A stretch of DNA of 64,000 nt from Pantoea rwandensis (GTDB lineage Bacteria; Pseudomonadota; Gammaproteobacteria; Enterobacterales; Enterobacteriaceae): contig NZ_CP009454.1 in NCBI RefSeq assembly GCF_000759475.1, forward strand, positions 3,348,001 to 3,412,000, read 5' to 3'. Shown here piece after piece: positions 8,854 to 19,135 of the stretch (position 1 is the stretch's first letter; each line of letters begins with the position of its first letter). Below the pieces are notes generated by a model. That model worked only from the letters and a program-made list of their open reading frames with translations, ran no database searches and was not told the origin of the DNA. The translations under genes were made by a program, and so were the position numbers.

Positions 8854-10542
8854 GTGAACATTAACGTCGCAGAATTGTTAAGCGGAAATGACGTTCTGTT
8901 ATTATTTGTCGTCTTAGCCCTGGGGCTGTGCTTAGGTAAATTACGCCTGGGCTCGGTACAGCTAGGAAATTCCATTGGTGTCCTCGTTGTTTCATTGATT
9001 TTAGGCCAGCAGCACTTTGCGATAAATACCGACGCACTCAGCCTCGGCTTTATGTTGTTTATTTTTTGTGTCGGTGTTGAAGCCGGACCTAACTTTTTTT
9101 CGATCTTTTTCCGCGACGGTAAAAATTACTTCTTCCTCGCCATTGTGATGGTGGTCAGTGCGCTGCTCATTGCGCTTGGGCTGGGTAAAGTGTTCGGCTG
9201 GGATATCGGCCTGACGGCGGGCATGCTGGCCGGTTCCATGACTTCCACGCCGGTGCTGGTGGGCGCGGGTGACACACTGCGGCAAAGCATCAGTGACAGC
9301 CATCAGCTCAACATGATGCAGGATAACCTCAGCCTCGGTTACGCCCTCACCTATTTAATCGGTCTGGTCAGCCTGATCTTTGGTGCACGCTATCTGCCCC
9401 GTCTGCAACATCAGGACTTACCGACCTGCGCGCAGCAGATTGCGCGAGAGCGCGGACTGGATGCCGACAGCCAGCGTAAAGTGTTCTTACCGGTCATCCG
9501 CGCCTATCGCGTTGGCCCGGAACTGGTGGAATGGAGCGGCGGCAAAAACCTGCGCGAGTTAGGTATTCATCGTCAGACCGGCTGCTACATTGAACGTCTG
9601 CGCCGTAACGGTATTCTCGCCAGCCCGGATGGGGATGCGATGCTGCAACTCGGTGATGAAATTTCGCTGGTGGGCTACCCCGATGCACACGCACGCCTTG
9701 ATGCCAGCTTCCGTAACGGCAAAGAGGTGTTCGACCGCGATTTACTCGACATGCGTATCGTCACCGAAGAGATTGTGGTGAAAAACCACAATGCGGTGAA
9801 CAAACGGTTGAGTCATCTGAAACTCACCGATCATGGATGCTTCCTCAATCGGGTGATTCGCAGCCAGATTGAGATGCCAATTGATGACAGCATCATGCTC
9901 AACAAGGGCGATGTGTTGCAGGTCAGCGGTGAAGCGCGCCGAGTGAAAAGCCTGGCGGATCGCATCGGCTTTATTGCCATTCACAGTCAAATGACCGATC
10001 TGCTGGCCTTCTGCGCCTTCTTTATCATTGGGTTGATGATCGGCATGATCACCTTCCAGTTCAGCAACTTTAGCTTCGGCATCGGCAACGCCGCCGGTTT
10101 GCTGTTCGCGGGTATCATGCTCGGTTTCCTGCGCGCGAACCATCCGACCTTCGGCTACATTCCGCAGGGTGCGCTGACCATGGTAAAGGAGTTCGGTTTG
10201 ATGGTGTTTATGGCAGGTGTCGGTTTGAGCGCCGGTAGCGGCCTGCAACATGGTCTGGGCAGCGCAGGCGCTTTGATGTTGCTCAGCGGCCTGCTGGTGA
10301 GTTTGATCCCAGTGGTGATTTGCTATCTGTTTGGTGCCTACGTGTTACGCATGAACCGCGCGCTGCTGTTTGGCGCCATCATGGGCGCGCGCACCTGCGC
10401 CCCGGCGATGGAGATCATCAGCGATACCGCGCGCAGTAGCATTCCGGCACTGGGCTATGCAGGAACTTATGCGATTGCTAACGTTTTGCTGACGCTGGCC
10501 GGCACGCTTATTGTGATAATTTGGCCGCTTTTGCCTTTTTAA
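8854..10542 (+). CDS. ybjL: AAE family putative transporter YbjL
   Basis: A protein of 562 residues (E. coli YbjL 561) of the aspartate:alanine exchanger family. It is built as two membrane halves (about 1-180 and 385-560) flanking a cytoplasmic region with two TrkA-C-type domains (about 205-370). The conserved blocks [16 protein letters not shown] and [16 protein letters not shown] are in equivalent places in each half. E. coli sequence identity is very high across the length. The substrate is not established. The 255-bp divergent region before it (8599-8853) holds the promoters of ybjM and ybjL; no operator was recognised. Confidence 0.93.
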   Translation: MNINVAELLSGNDVLLLFVVLALGLCLGKLRLGSVQLGNSIGVLVVSLILGQQHFAINTDALSLGFMLFIFCVGVEAGPNFFSIFFRDGKNYFFLAIVMVVSALLIALGLGKVFGWDIGLTAGMLAGSMTSTPVLVGAGDTLRQSISDSHQLNMMQDNLSLGYALTYLIGLVSLIFGARYLPRLQHQDLPTCAQQIARERGLDADSQRKVFLPVIRAYRVGPELVEWSGGKNLRELGIHRQTGCYIERLRRNGILASPDGDAMLQLGDEISLVGYPDAHARLDASFRNGKEVFDRDLLDMRIVTEEIVVKNHNAVNKRLSHLKLTDHGCFLNRVIRSQIEMPIDDSIMLNKGDVLQVSGEARRVKSLADRIGFIAIHSQMTDLLAFCAFFIIGLMIGMITFQFSNFSFGIGNAAGLLFAGIMLGFLRANHPTFGYIPQGALTMVKEFGLMVFMAGVGLSAGSGLQHGLGSAGALMLLSGLLVSLIPVVICYLFGAYVLRMNRALLFGAIMGARTCAPAMEIISDTARSSIPALGYAGTYAIANVLLTLAGTLIVIIWPLLPF

Positions 10543-10631
10543 AAATATTTTTACCGCGTTCAGAACTTTCTATTTGGGCCGCAGTCTGAATAAGTGCCAC
10601 TGCTTTTCTTTGAAATCCCCAAATTGTGGAG

Positions 10632-10661
10632 CCCGCCGGTCACTGACTTGCGGGTTTTTTT
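10632..10661 (+). terminator. Probable terminator of ybjL
   Basis: CCCGC (10632-10636) pairs with GCGGG (10650-10654) and is followed by seven T residues. It lies 90 bp past the ybjL stop. Confidence 0.65.
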
Positions 10662-10744
10662 ATGCCTGCAATTCCTGCCGCTTAAGGTTCTCCTAAGCGT
10701 AAATTGCGACCCTGCCACTCTGGTTTCGCTATTTTAAAATATTC

Positions 10745-11506
10745 ATGCAACTTTCATCAAAGTTAAACACTCCAACAACCCACGATAAGATTAAGAGCCC
10801 GACTATTTATTGTTTGTCTGGTCGCTTTTACGCTATCAACTTTATTTTACTGGCAATTTCGGCACTGGTGTTTATGTGGTGGTCGCGCCACGAAAGCCTG
10901 GATATCGCCATCAGCCAGCTGTGGTTTGACCCACAGACGCAGACGTTTCCGTGGCAACACAACCGCTGGCTGGACCTGATCAATCATCGCTTGTTCAAGG
11001 ATGTGATCATCGCCGGTGCGGTATTGATGTTGTTACGAGGTGTGCAGAAGCGTGATGGTCGCCGCGTGCTGGTGGCCCTGCTGTTTGGCATGGGGCCGCT
11101 AGTGGTGGGCATCCTGAAGGCGCACAGCGCGCACTCCTGTCCATGGGATTTGGCGATGTTTGGCGGTAAAGCGGCCAGTTTTGTGCTGCTGGACCCTACT
11201 CCGGCCAACAGCGGTCCCGGGCAATGCTTCCCAGGCGGTCACGCTTCCAGCGGCTTTGCTCTGATGGCGCTGTTCTTCCTGTGGTGGCCAGAGCGTCCGC
11301 GCCGCGCCGTGCTGGCGCTGCTGTTTGGTATCACCGTGGGCTTACTGATGGGATACGGACAGGTGATGCGCGGTGCCCACTTCTTCTCTCACAATCTGTG
11401 GTCGGGATGGTGGGTGTGGCTGAGCCAGGTGCTGATTTTTGCTGGTGTTTCTTTTTGGGTAGACAAGATGAGGAAAAGCAAACGTGATGGAAGCGCTCAA
11501 CCATAG
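10745..11506 (+). CDS. PAP2 family membrane phosphatase
   Basis: A protein of 253 residues with about six membrane helices. It carries the three phosphatase motifs of the PAP2 superfamily in variant form: K at KAHSAHSCPWD, CFPGGHASSGFA in place of the usual PSGH, and RGAHFFSHNLWSGWW containing the catalytic histidine. This FPGGH type is found in membrane lipid phosphatases acting on lipid A or isoprenoid phosphates; the true substrate cannot be read from sequence. Its 3' end overlaps ybjG by 23 bp, so the two are translationally coupled. It is not part of the E. coli neighbourhood. Confidence 0.8.
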   Translation: MQLSSKLNTPTTHDKIKSPTIYCLSGRFYAINFILLAISALVFMWWSRHESLDIAISQLWFDPQTQTFPWQHNRWLDLINHRLFKDVIIAGAVLMLLRGVQKRDGRRVLVALLFGMGPLVVGILKAHSAHSCPWDLAMFGGKAASFVLLDPTPANSGPGQCFPGGHASSGFALMALFFLWWPERPRRAVLALLFGITVGLLMGYGQVMRGAHFFSHNLWSGWWVWLSQVLIFAGVSFWVDKMRKSKRDGSAQP

Positions 11507-12092
11507 CCTGTTTCTATGGATCAACGCCACGACGGATTCACCGCCATGGTTGATTAACCTGGCGACCTTTATCGCCAAAGATGTGATTGCCATTGTCCCG
11601 CTGCTGATTGTGGCCTTATGGTTTTGGGGGCCGCGCGATCAAGTGCAATCTCAACGCGCGCTGGTACTGAAAACCGGTATGGCGCTGATTTATGCATTGA
11701 GCATTTCATGGTGCGTGGGCCAACTGTTGCCGCATCCGCGTCCATTTGCCATTGGCTTAGGGCACCAATTCCTCGCTCACGCCGCCGATGACTCTTACCC
11801 CAGCGATCATGGCACCACCATCTTCACTTTTGCACTGGCGTTCATCTTCTGGCATCGCCTGTGGTCTGGCGTCATTCTGCTGGCCGTGGGCAGTGCGATT
11901 GCCTGGTCACGCGTTTATCTTGGCGTACATTGGCCTATGGATATGCTGGGCGGATTTTTGGTGGGCTTACTGGCGTGTCTGGCCTCGCATATGGCGTGGC
12001 AGTTGTACGGCGAACGCATGCTGACATTCACCCACCAGCTGTATCGCGCTCTGTTCGCTATGCCGATCAAAAAAGGGTGGGTACGCGGATAA
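11484..12092 (+). CDS. ybjG: Undecaprenyl-diphosphatase YbjG
   Basis: A protein of 202 residues (E. coli YbjG 198). It removes a phosphate from undecaprenyl pyrophosphate, recycling the lipid carrier for cell wall synthesis. PAP2 motifs are present: HPRPF, SYPSDHGTTIFTFA and SRVYLGVHWPMDMLGG. A GTG at 11484 aligns exactly with the E. coli start; the ATG at 11487 is the alternative. Either lies inside the upstream PAP2 gene, behind GAGGAA. The C-terminus PIKKGWVRG matches E. coli. Confidence 0.93.
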   Translation: MMEALNHSLFLWINATTDSPPWLINLATFIAKDVIAIVPLLIVALWFWGPRDQVQSQRALVLKTGMALIYALSISWCVGQLLPHPRPFAIGLGHQFLAHAADDSYPSDHGTTIFTFALAFIFWHRLWSGVILLAVGSAIAWSRVYLGVHWPMDMLGGFLVGLLACLASHMAWQLYGERMLTFTHQLYRALFAMPIKKGWVRG

Positions 12093-12098
12093 GGTAAA

Positions 12099-12120
12099 GG
12101 GCGGCTCACTCGGGCCGCCC
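12099..12120. terminator. Hairpin between ybjG and dacC
   Basis: A 7-bp GC-rich stem, GGGCGGC (12099-12105) and GCCGCCC (12114-12120), lies between two convergent genes. T-runs are weak on both sides, so it may act as a bidirectional or imperfect terminator. Confidence 0.5.
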
Positions 12121-12129
12121 GATAGGGGA

Positions 12130-13335
12130 CTAGCTAAACCACTTCCCAAACAAGCCGTTAAATTTCATCATGATGAAATCCCAGATACGACCCATAAACC
12201 CGCCCTCCGGCACCGCTTCCATCACCACCAGCGGGCGCTGATCCACGGTTTTGCCATCCAGTTGGAAATCAATGGTCCCCACCACCTGGTTCTTCTCCAG
12301 CGGCGCCTCCAGCTGCGGTGAATTCAAAGTGAAACTCGCCTTAAGGTTTTTCATTTGACCTTTCGGGACGGTGATCGCCGCATCTTTCGCCACGCCGAGA
12401 TTGACCTGGCTCTGTTCACCAAACCACACACGCTGCTGGGCAAAAGGCTTGTCGCTTTTTATCGGCGTCACGGTTTCGTAGAAACGGAAACCCCAGGTGA
12501 GCAACTTCTCACTTTCACGGAAGCGAATCGCATCACTTTGGGTACCCAGCACCACCGAAATTAAACGCATATCCCCGTCGACCGCAGACGCGACCAGGTT
12601 ATTCCCCGCGCCCGAGGTATGTCCGGTTTTAATCCCATCCACTTTCAGGTTACTGCTCCACAACAGGCGGTTACGGTTCATCTGCTTGATGTGATTAAAA
12701 GTGAACTCTTTCTCGCTGTTTAACGCGTACTCTTCTGGCACATCGCTAATCAGACGCTGCCCGATGATCGCCATATCGCGCGCGGTGCTGTATTGCCCAT
12801 CGGCATCCAGCCCGTGCACCGTCATAAAGTGGGTATTTTGTAGTCCAAACGCTTTAACGTAGTTGTTCATCAGGCCGATAAACGAGTCCTGGCTACCGGC
12901 GACATAATCTGCCAGCGCGATACAGGCATCATTGCCTGACTGAATCACCACGCCTTTATTGAGCTCAGAAACCGGAATGCGGTCACCGGGTTTGAGGAAC
13001 ATTAGCGAGGAGCCGCGCAGTTTTGGATTGCCGGTTGCCCATGCATCCTGACCGATAGTCACCAGGTCATCGTTATGGATCTTACCGGCTTTCAGCGCCT
13101 GGCCGACCACATAGCTGGTCATCATTTTGGTCAGGCTGGCGGGATCTAACCGCTGGTCGGCATTGGACTCAGCCAGTACCTTGCCGCTGTTGTAGTCCAT
13201 CAGAATCCAGGCTTTAGCCTCAATTTGAGGGGCTGCAGGCGCCTGTTCAGCCTGAGTGGTGACGGGAAGGAAAAGCACTAATAATGAAGTGGCAGCCAGC
13301 GGCCGCAAAGCAGAAATGACGGAGTTTTTTCTCAT
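12130..13335 (-). CDS. dacC: D-alanyl-D-alanine carboxypeptidase DacC (PBP6)
   Basis: A protein of 401 residues (E. coli 400). It is a periplasmic low-molecular-weight penicillin-binding protein that trims the terminal D-alanine of peptidoglycan pentapeptides. A signal peptide ends near TQAEQ. The serine-protease-like motifs are S67-LT-K70, S133-G-N and K236-T-G. The C-terminal amphipathic helix [17 protein letters not shown] anchors it to the inner membrane, as in PBP6. In E. coli it is followed by deoR; here the next gene is a convergently oriented HAD phosphatase on the other side. Confidence 0.95.
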   Translation of the reverse strand: MRKNSVISALRPLAATSLLVLFLPVTTQAEQAPAAPQIEAKAWILMDYNSGKVLAESNADQRLDPASLTKMMTSYVVGQALKAGKIHNDDLVTIGQDAWATGNPKLRGSSLMFLKPGDRIPVSELNKGVVIQSGNDACIALADYVAGSQDSFIGLMNNYVKAFGLQNTHFMTVHGLDADGQYSTARDMAIIGQRLISDVPEEYALNSEKEFTFNHIKQMNRNRLLWSSNLKVDGIKTGHTSGAGNNLVASAVDGDMRLISVVLGTQSDAIRFRESEKLLTWGFRFYETVTPIKSDKPFAQQRVWFGEQSQVNLGVAKDAAITVPKGQMKNLKASFTLNSPQLEAPLEKNQVVGTIDFQLDGKTVDQRPLVVMEAVPEGGFMGRIWDFIMMKFNGLFGKWFS

Positions 13336-13611
13336 GAGCGTGACCAGATTGTCCTTGTTAAATCATGGTTTTCTAGCAGGTAAGACATGTCTTAATAAAA
13401 GCTACACGCTTACCACCTGCGAACAAAACCGTCCAACCGTAAAGTTTTATAGAGTTTATTAGAGTAACCCTGGCATCAACCCTGCTGCGCTGCCACTTTT
13501 ACGGTTCGGCCGTAGTGGAAAAAGTGAGAGAAATTCCGATTTTTCGCAGAACGGTTAAGCCAGTCACAAAATTCCGCTAACCTGATGCCAATCAGCCCGA
13601 GGAGAACCACG

Positions 13612-14268
13612 ATGGACTTAGCCGTTTTCGATCTGGACGAAACCCTGATTTGTGAAGACAGTACCAGCCTGTGGCTGCGCTGGCTGGTCTCACAGGGATT
13701 TGCCCCCGAAGCACTCATCTCTCAGGAACAAGCCTTGATGGAGAAATACCATGCCGGCACCCTGTCAATTGAAGAGTATATGAACACGACGCTTTCCCCG
13801 CTCGCCGGTATGGCGACCCTGACGGTTGAGGGTTGGGTGCGGCGTTTCATCCATCGCGATATCCTGCCACGCGTGTTCCCCGCTGCGCGGGAACGCATTA
13901 ACTGGCATCAGCAGCGCGGCGATACCGTGATGATCATCACCGCCAGTGGCGATCATCTGGCGGTACCGATTGCACAACGTCTGGGCGTGCACGGTGCGCT
14001 GGCGATTGGCGTGGAAGTGGTGGACGAGCGCTACAGCGGCCAGATTTACGGCACCGCCACCTATCGTGAAGGGAAAGTGACCCGTCTGAGTGACTGGAAG
14101 GCTTTGCAGCAGGATCAGCGCTTTGAAAAAACCTGGGCTTACAGCGACTCCATGAACGATTTACCCCTGCTCAATCACGCCGATCACGCCTGGGTGGTCA
14201 ACCCTAATGCGCTGCTGCTGGAGCAAGCACAGCAGCGCGGTTGGGAAGTCTGTAACTGGGTGCGTTAA
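13612..14268 (+). CDS. HAD-IB family (SerB-like) phosphatase
   Basis: A protein of 218 residues from the ATG at 13612, behind GAGGAGAAC; the frame is open 27 bp further up without a good RBS. HAD motif I is DLDETL near the N-terminus, motif II is ITASGD, and motif III/IV is K...YSDSMNDLPLL. This layout is that of phosphoserine-phosphatase-like HAD-IB hydrolases. The substrate is unknown. It stands where E. coli has deoR/gst genes and converges on yliI with a single base between stop codons. The 276 bp before it (13336-13611) holds the dacC promoter region; no site was recognised. Confidence 0.85.
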   Translation: MDLAVFDLDETLICEDSTSLWLRWLVSQGFAPEALISQEQALMEKYHAGTLSIEEYMNTTLSPLAGMATLTVEGWVRRFIHRDILPRVFPAARERINWHQQRGDTVMIITASGDHLAVPIAQRLGVHGALAIGVEVVDERYSGQIYGTATYREGKVTRLSDWKALQQDQRFEKTWAYSDSMNDLPLLNHADHAWVVNPNALLLEQAQQRGWEVCNWVR

Positions 14269-14269
14269 G

Positions 14270-15403
14270 TTATCCGCGCGCGGCGCTGGCGGGTTCCGCC
14301 AGCCCGACTTTTAGCAGCTTGCCGTTGGCTTCATCGGTGAGCACATAGAGATAACCATCCGGTCCCTGGCGCACATCGCGAATACGTTCGCCGCGATCCC
14401 CCAGCAATCGCTGCTCTTCCACCACTTTCTCACCGTTCACCCGCAGGCGAATCAGACTTTTTTCCTTCAGTGCGCCGATGAACAGCGAATTTTTCCACTG
14501 CGGGAAACGTGCGCTGTTGTAAAACGCCATCCCGCTGATGGCCGGTGATACTTTCCACCAGAACTGCGGTTGTTCTGTTCCCGCGACATGCGTGCCCTGC
14601 GCTTCCGGTACTTTCTGCCCGCTATAATCAATACCGTAGGTGGCCAATGGCCAGCCGTAATTTTTGCCTTTCTGCGGGATATTCACTTCATCGCCGCCGC
14701 GTGGGCCGTGTTCACTTTCCCACATTTGCTGCGTCCACGGATTGAAAGCTAATCCCTGCGGATTACGCATGCCGTAGGACCAGATTTCTGCACGCGCGTC
14801 TTTACGTTGCACAAAGGGATTATCCGCGGGGACATCACCGTTCTGCGTCAGGCGCACGATTTTTCCTGAAAGCTTGTCGAGCTGTTGCGCGCTCAGGCTG
14901 GAAAAGTTGTCGCCAAACGCGATAAAGAGAAAGCCCTGCGCATCAAACGCCAGCCGGGTTCCTATATTCGCGCCGCTGGAGAGTTTCGGTGTCTGTTCCA
15001 GCACCACCTTAAAGTCACTCAACTGACGATTATCGTCACTGAGATGACCATAGCCGACGACACCGCCCGCTCGCCCCTGCGCATCAGCCGTGGTGTAACT
15101 GAGCCACACGCGGCGGCTCTGGGCAAAGTCAGGTGCCAAAACCACATCCAGCAGGCCGCCCTGGCGGTTTGCCCACACGTTTGGCACACCGCTGATGGGC
15201 TGCGACAATCCTTTTCCCGGCTGCCAACTGCGCAGATGCCCGGCGCGTTCGGTGATCAGCAGCGTTTGATTGTCGGGCAGGAAAGCCACCGACCAAGGAT
15301 GGTCGAGTTTGTCCTGCAACACCTGAACCTGGACATCGGCAGCCAGGGTCGAATGAGCATAGCTTAAAGCGCCAAGCAGCAGCGCGACAGGCAGTAAACG
15401 CAT
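14270..15403 (-). CDS. yliI: PQQ-dependent aldose sugar dehydrogenase YliI
   Basis: A protein of 377 residues from the ATG at 15403 (AAGGAGAATCCC before it); an ATG six codons earlier lacks an RBS. The signal peptide ends ...STLAADV. It is a six-bladed propeller of the soluble glucose dehydrogenase family: LDHPWSVAFLPD, GGLLDVVLAPDF, EIWSYGMRNPQGLAFNPW, EHGPRGGDEVN and the end RIRDVRQGPDGYLYVLTDE. The E. coli homologue (371 aa) oxidises aldoses in the periplasm when PQQ is supplied. Many Erwiniaceae make PQQ; no pqq genes are in this window. Confidence 0.92.
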   Translation of the reverse strand: MRLLPVALLLGALSYAHSTLAADVQVQVLQDKLDHPWSVAFLPDNQTLLITERAGHLRSWQPGKGLSQPISGVPNVWANRQGGLLDVVLAPDFAQSRRVWLSYTTADAQGRAGGVVGYGHLSDDNRQLSDFKVVLEQTPKLSSGANIGTRLAFDAQGFLFIAFGDNFSSLSAQQLDKLSGKIVRLTQNGDVPADNPFVQRKDARAEIWSYGMRNPQGLAFNPWTQQMWESEHGPRGGDEVNIPQKGKNYGWPLATYGIDYSGQKVPEAQGTHVAGTEQPQFWWKVSPAISGMAFYNSARFPQWKNSLFIGALKEKSLIRLRVNGEKVVEEQRLLGDRGERIRDVRQGPDGYLYVLTDEANGKLLKVGLAEPASAARG

Positions 15404-15508
15404 GGGATTCTCCTTTATCACGGTCTGCCGTTAAGGGTAGTCAGCCAGTAAGAAAGGATGTGCAGGATTTACAAAACATTAAGCCCGACATAGCGCCGGG
15501 CGACGGGA

Positions 15509-16165
15509 TTAAGGCGCGGAGAAGGCCACAACATCACGAATCATTTCGTCGATGCCCGGACGAAGATCGTTGAGCGTAATTGGCGTACTGTTGTTCGGCA
15601 GGGATTTACCAAAGGCTTTGCGCACGACTTTGATCATTGGCTTGCCGGTCTGCGCATCGACCGCTTCCACTTCGAGGAACAGCGCACTGTTCTGAGTACG
15701 ATGGCCGGTGGCCGCCATGGTGCTTGCTACAACTGCCGCAATCGGCACCACTTCGTAGAACTGCACTCCTTCGTTTTCTGCCGTTACGGCGGTGATGGCG
15801 CTTTTCACCCTAAGCGTATGTGCACCAGGCTTGCCCACCACCGGTTTACGTTCTGCGACCGCGCGTTTTAACTGGCTATCGGTGTACTGACGGATTTCAT
15901 CCAATGTTTGCTGGCTGATGCGTTCAGTCGGTCGCGCGGCGGGATAGTAAACCACGGGTTCGAACACCACGTTGGTGTAATCCGCGCTGTGATAATCCGG
16001 CGAGATCCAGCGCAATGTCGGTTTACCGCTCGGTGACTGTTCAGATTTTAACTGGCTGTAATCGCCGAGAAAGCCGGAAAACTGCTGTTTATCCGCAAAA
16101 TGAGAGGTACAACCTACGGCCAGAAATGCCAGTGTCAAAGCAGGAATATAAAGACGAAATCGCAT
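15509..16165 (-). CDS. DUF3313 family lipoprotein
   Basis: A protein of 218 residues from the ATG at 16165. It has a lipoprotein signal with lipobox LAVGC (cysteine near residue 19) after MRFRLYIPALTLAF, so it is probably outer-membrane anchored. The rest fits the DUF3313 family: repeated VVYYPAARP, HTLRVKSAITAV and LFLEVEAVDAQTGKPM. The function is unknown. An open frame extends to 16213, but the lipoprotein start is preferred. It is a single gene between yliI and the carbonic anhydrase, same strand, 105 bp from yliI. Confidence 0.78.
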   Translation of the reverse strand: MRFRLYIPALTLAFLAVGCTSHFADKQQFSGFLGDYSQLKSEQSPSGKPTLRWISPDYHSADYTNVVFEPVVYYPAARPTERISQQTLDEIRQYTDSQLKRAVAERKPVVGKPGAHTLRVKSAITAVTAENEGVQFYEVVPIAAVVASTMAATGHRTQNSALFLEVEAVDAQTGKPMIKVVRKAFGKSLPNNSTPITLNDLRPGIDEMIRDVVAFSAP

Positions 16166-16253
16166 GAGAAGGCCCTTATAAGAGGTATATCGCTTCTCAA
16201 GTGTAGAGCGCACGCTGCGCTTTAGCGGGAAATTTTCACAGATTGAGAGAAGA

Positions 16254-16276
16254 AACCACCTGCATTGCAGGTGGTT
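16254..16276 (-). terminator. Terminator of the carbonic anhydrase gene
   Basis: A 10-bp stem with ACCTGC/GCAGGT core (16254-16263 with 16267-16276) lies 8 bp beyond the stop codon of the upstream minus-strand gene and is followed by a TTT-rich stretch. Confidence 0.65.
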
Positions 16277-16283
16277 AGAGGAA

Positions 16284-16919
16284 TTACTCGAAGCAGGTTT
16301 CTGGATTCTCAGACAACGAAATGAAACTTTCGCCGCCTTTGGTCAGGGCAATAATGCCGCCGCTCTCAATATCATAAACCCACCCATGCAGACGCACTTT
16401 GCCTTTACGCAGCGCCACCGCTACCGAAGGGTGTGTTTTGATATTGTTCAGCTGAGCAATCACGTTCTCTTTGACCATTTCATTGAGACGGGTTTCCACC
16501 GCTTCATAGTTACGCTCTTCCACCACAGCTTTCGCTGCATTGGCGTAGTGCAACCAGTGATCAACTGCGGGCATGCTTTCCAAATCCGCATTGGATGCGA
16601 TGGCGTTCATGGCGCCACAGTTGGAGTGACCGCAAATAATGATTTCAGTCACGCCCAGCGCAACTACCGCGTACTCAATCGTGGCGGACACACCACCCGG
16701 TTCGGGACCAAACGGCGGCACAATATTACCGGCGTTACGGATCACGAACAGCTGGCCTGGCTCGGATTGGGTGACTAATTCAGGCACCAGACGGCTGTCT
16801 GAGCAGGAGATAAACAGGGCTTTGGGATTCTGGTTTGACGCCAGACTTTTGAAAAGATCCTTCCTTTCAGGGAACACATTCTGTTGGAAATTCAGAAAAC
16901 CTTTAACGATCTCTTGCAT
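16284..16919 (-). CDS. Beta-class carbonic anhydrase (CynT-like)
   Basis: A protein of 211 residues that interconverts CO2 and bicarbonate with a zinc ion. The zinc ligands are in CSDSR (C39, with D41/R43) and HSNCGAM (H and C). [22 protein letters not shown] and [12 protein letters not shown] are family hallmarks. It is closer in motif wording to E. coli CynT (about 219 aa) than to Can, but no cyn operon partner is here, so I leave the symbol blank. The start [12 protein letters not shown] aligns with the CynT start MKEIIDGFLKFQ. Confidence 0.92.
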   Translation of the reverse strand: MQEIVKGFLNFQQNVFPERKDLFKSLASNQNPKALFISCSDSRLVPELVTQSEPGQLFVIRNAGNIVPPFGPEPGGVSATIEYAVVALGVTEIIICGHSNCGAMNAIASNADLESMPAVDHWLHYANAAKAVVEERNYEAVETRLNEMVKENVIAQLNNIKTHPSVAVALRKGKVRLHGWVYDIESGGIIALTKGGESFISLSENPETCFE

Positions 16920-17249
16920 TTGTCTGCTCTCACTTTATCCGCATCTGCGCTGGCGATACGATCGGCACCGTCAGCACGCGTTCAAATTCTTCAGTGCGGT
17001 GAATAACTTACAATCACCAACCGAACATTTAAGCAAAACAGGCGGGTTTACACAACTCGGATCACCGTTAACGGTTCGCAGCCACCAGACTTATCGGCGA
17101 TGATTTGAACGGATAACGGCTCCATTAAGCATAGCGGGAAACGCCCATTACGCTGTTAAGGAGATTCTTACATCACCTATACATTTTCCCTCGCAACCTC
17201 TGTACAATCCCCCGCCTATCCACACTAATTATGATGAATTATTATCCTT
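16920..17249. other. Gene-free divergent region before rimO
   Basis: 330 bp between the carbonic anhydrase gene and rimO, which diverge. No small gene or repeat was seen. TACAAT at 17203-17208 could be the -10 of rimO, but its -35 is poor. Confidence 0.4.
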
Positions 17250-18575
17250 ATGAGCCATGTCAAAAATCCGCCGCGCGTAGGCTTCGTCTCACTCGGCTGC
17301 CCAAAAAACCTCGTCGACTCAGAACGCATCCTGACGGAACTGCGTACTGAAGGCTACGATGTGGTGCCACGCTACGATGATGCGGAGATCGTCATCGTTA
17401 ACACCTGTGGATTTATTGATAGCGCCGTACAGGAATCACTGGAAGCCATCGGTGAAGCGCTGAACGAGAATGGCAAAGTGATCGTCACCGGTTGCCTGGG
17501 TGCCAAAGTGGATCAGATCCGCGAAGTGCATCCTAAGGTACTGGAAATCACCGGCCCGCACAGCTACGAGCAAGTGCTGTCGCACGTTCACACTTACGTG
17601 CCAAAGCCGGAACACAACCCGTTCCTGAGCTTAGTGCCAGAGCAAGGCGTGAAGCTGACGCCGCGCCACTACGCTTACCTGAAAATTTCCGAAGGCTGTA
17701 ACCACCGTTGCACTTTCTGCATCATTCCTTCTATGCGTGGCGATCTCGACAGCCGCCCGATTGGTTCGGTGCTCGACGAAGCCAAGCGTCTGGTGGAAGC
17801 CGGCGTCAAAGAGCTGCTGGTGATCTCACAGGATACCTCGGCTTACGGCGTGGATGTGAAACACCGCACCGGTTTCTGGAACGGATCCCCGGTGAAAACC
17901 AGCATGGTCAGCTTGTGCGAACAACTGGCGAAACTCGGCGTGTGGGTGCGTCTTCACTATGTCTACCCTTACCCGCATGTGGATGACGTGATTCCGTTAA
18001 TGGCCGAAGGGAAAATTCTTCCGTACCTTGATATTCCGCTGCAGCACGCCAGCCCACGCATCCTGAAGTTGATGAAGCGTCCAGGCGCGGTTGAACGCAC
18101 GCTGGAGCGCATCAAACGCTGGCGCGAAATTTGCCCGGAACTGACGCTGCGTTCGACCTTTATCGTCGGCTTCCCCGGCGAAACCGAAGAAGATTTCCAG
18201 ATGCTGCTCGACTTCCTGAAAGAAGCGCGTCTGGATCGCGTTGGCTGCTTCCAGTACAGCCCGGTTGAAGGCGCGACGGCCAACCAGCTACCCGATCAGG
18301 TGCCAGACGACGTGAAGCAGGAACGTTTCGATCGCTTCATGCAACTGCAGCAGAAAATCTCCAGCGAACGTTTGCAGGAGAAAATCGGCCGTGAAGTGTT
18401 GGTGATCATCGATGAAGTGGATGAAGAAGGCGCGGTGGGTCGCAGCATGGCCGATGCACCTGAGATCGACGGTGCAGTGTATCTGAATGGCGATCGTCAG
18501 GTGAAAGTCGGTGATGTGGTGCGTGTCAAAGTTGAACACGCCGATGAGTACGATTTATGGGGTACGCGCGTTTAA
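17250..18575 (+). CDS. rimO: Ribosomal protein S12 methylthiotransferase RimO
   Basis: A protein of 441 residues, the same as E. coli RimO. It is a radical-SAM enzyme that methylthiolates an aspartate of ribosomal protein S12. The auxiliary cluster cysteines are C17, C53 and C82. The radical-SAM cluster CxxxCxxC is C150, C154 and C157. A C-terminal TRAM domain (about 375-441) binds the substrate. Its stop overlaps the convergent DUF4385 gene's stop (shared TTAA). Confidence 0.97.
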   Translation: MSHVKNPPRVGFVSLGCPKNLVDSERILTELRTEGYDVVPRYDDAEIVIVNTCGFIDSAVQESLEAIGEALNENGKVIVTGCLGAKVDQIREVHPKVLEITGPHSYEQVLSHVHTYVPKPEHNPFLSLVPEQGVKLTPRHYAYLKISEGCNHRCTFCIIPSMRGDLDSRPIGSVLDEAKRLVEAGVKELLVISQDTSAYGVDVKHRTGFWNGSPVKTSMVSLCEQLAKLGVWVRLHYVYPYPHVDDVIPLMAEGKILPYLDIPLQHASPRILKLMKRPGAVERTLERIKRWREICPELTLRSTFIVGFPGETEEDFQMLLDFLKEARLDRVGCFQYSPVEGATANQLPDQVPDDVKQERFDRFMQLQQKISSERLQEKIGREVLVIIDEVDEEGAVGRSMADAPEIDGAVYLNGDRQVKVGDVVRVKVEHADEYDLWGTRV

Positions 18576-19021
18576 CCGTGCTTCTGCTGGTGCGCACGTT
18601 TGCGCGCCAGATAATCGGTGTCCGCTCTCAGCCGATCCCAGCATGATTTGAAGATGGCCGCTGCTGCGGCCTTTTCTTTTTCTGTAGTACGCGGCAACTC
18701 ATTGCCATCCGCATCATATTTGCGTCCGCCTTTGTGATTACTGTAGCGACGCGCGCGGGTATAGCCCATCTGAATAAATTTTCGCGCCATATCCATGCCG
18801 ACAAAGTCGTCCTGTGCACGATACTTCTCAAACAATTGCATAATCTGAACGGAAGATTCCTGAGCCAGTTCCACGGTACGGAAGCGCCAGAACGGCAGAA
18901 TTTCGCTCTTGTAAGGCTCCACCATTAACACCCCCTGCTCACCGCGCCCAACCTGATAAAGGTCTGGCCGCTGTCGGAAATCGATATTCTTGAAGTCTTG
19001 TTCGTAATCAAAGGGTTTCAC
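18572..19021 (-). CDS. DUF4385 family protein
   Basis: A protein of 149 residues if started at the GTG at 19021, which has AGGAGA six bases upstream and yields [25 protein letters not shown]. An ATG frame runs up to 19057 without an RBS. The protein is soluble, basic at the C-terminus, and contains [24 protein letters not shown] and a [18 protein letters not shown] block. It fits DUF4385. The function is unknown. It is convergent with rimO and divergent from the chemoreceptor gene. Confidence 0.8.
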   Translation of the reverse strand: MKPFDYEQDFKNIDFRQRPDLYQVGRGEQGVLMVEPYKSEILPFWRFRTVELAQESSVQIMQLFEKYRAQDDFVGMDMARKFIQMGYTRARRYSNHKGGRKYDADGNELPRTTEKEKAAAAAIFKSCWDRLRADTDYLARKRAHQQKHG

Positions 19022-19135
19022 TGCATTTCTCCTGCACGACATTATCACATACTGCAATTATTTTTCTTCGGCACTTAAGCAATGCGCTTTTACACCGATA
19101 ACTTCACTACTAGCCTACTTTGCTCTGAGAAAATC

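Noticed and set aside
13336..13611. Search for a deoR homologue next to dacC as in E. coli
   Set aside because: No helix-turn-helix protein is encoded; the neighbour is a HAD phosphatase.
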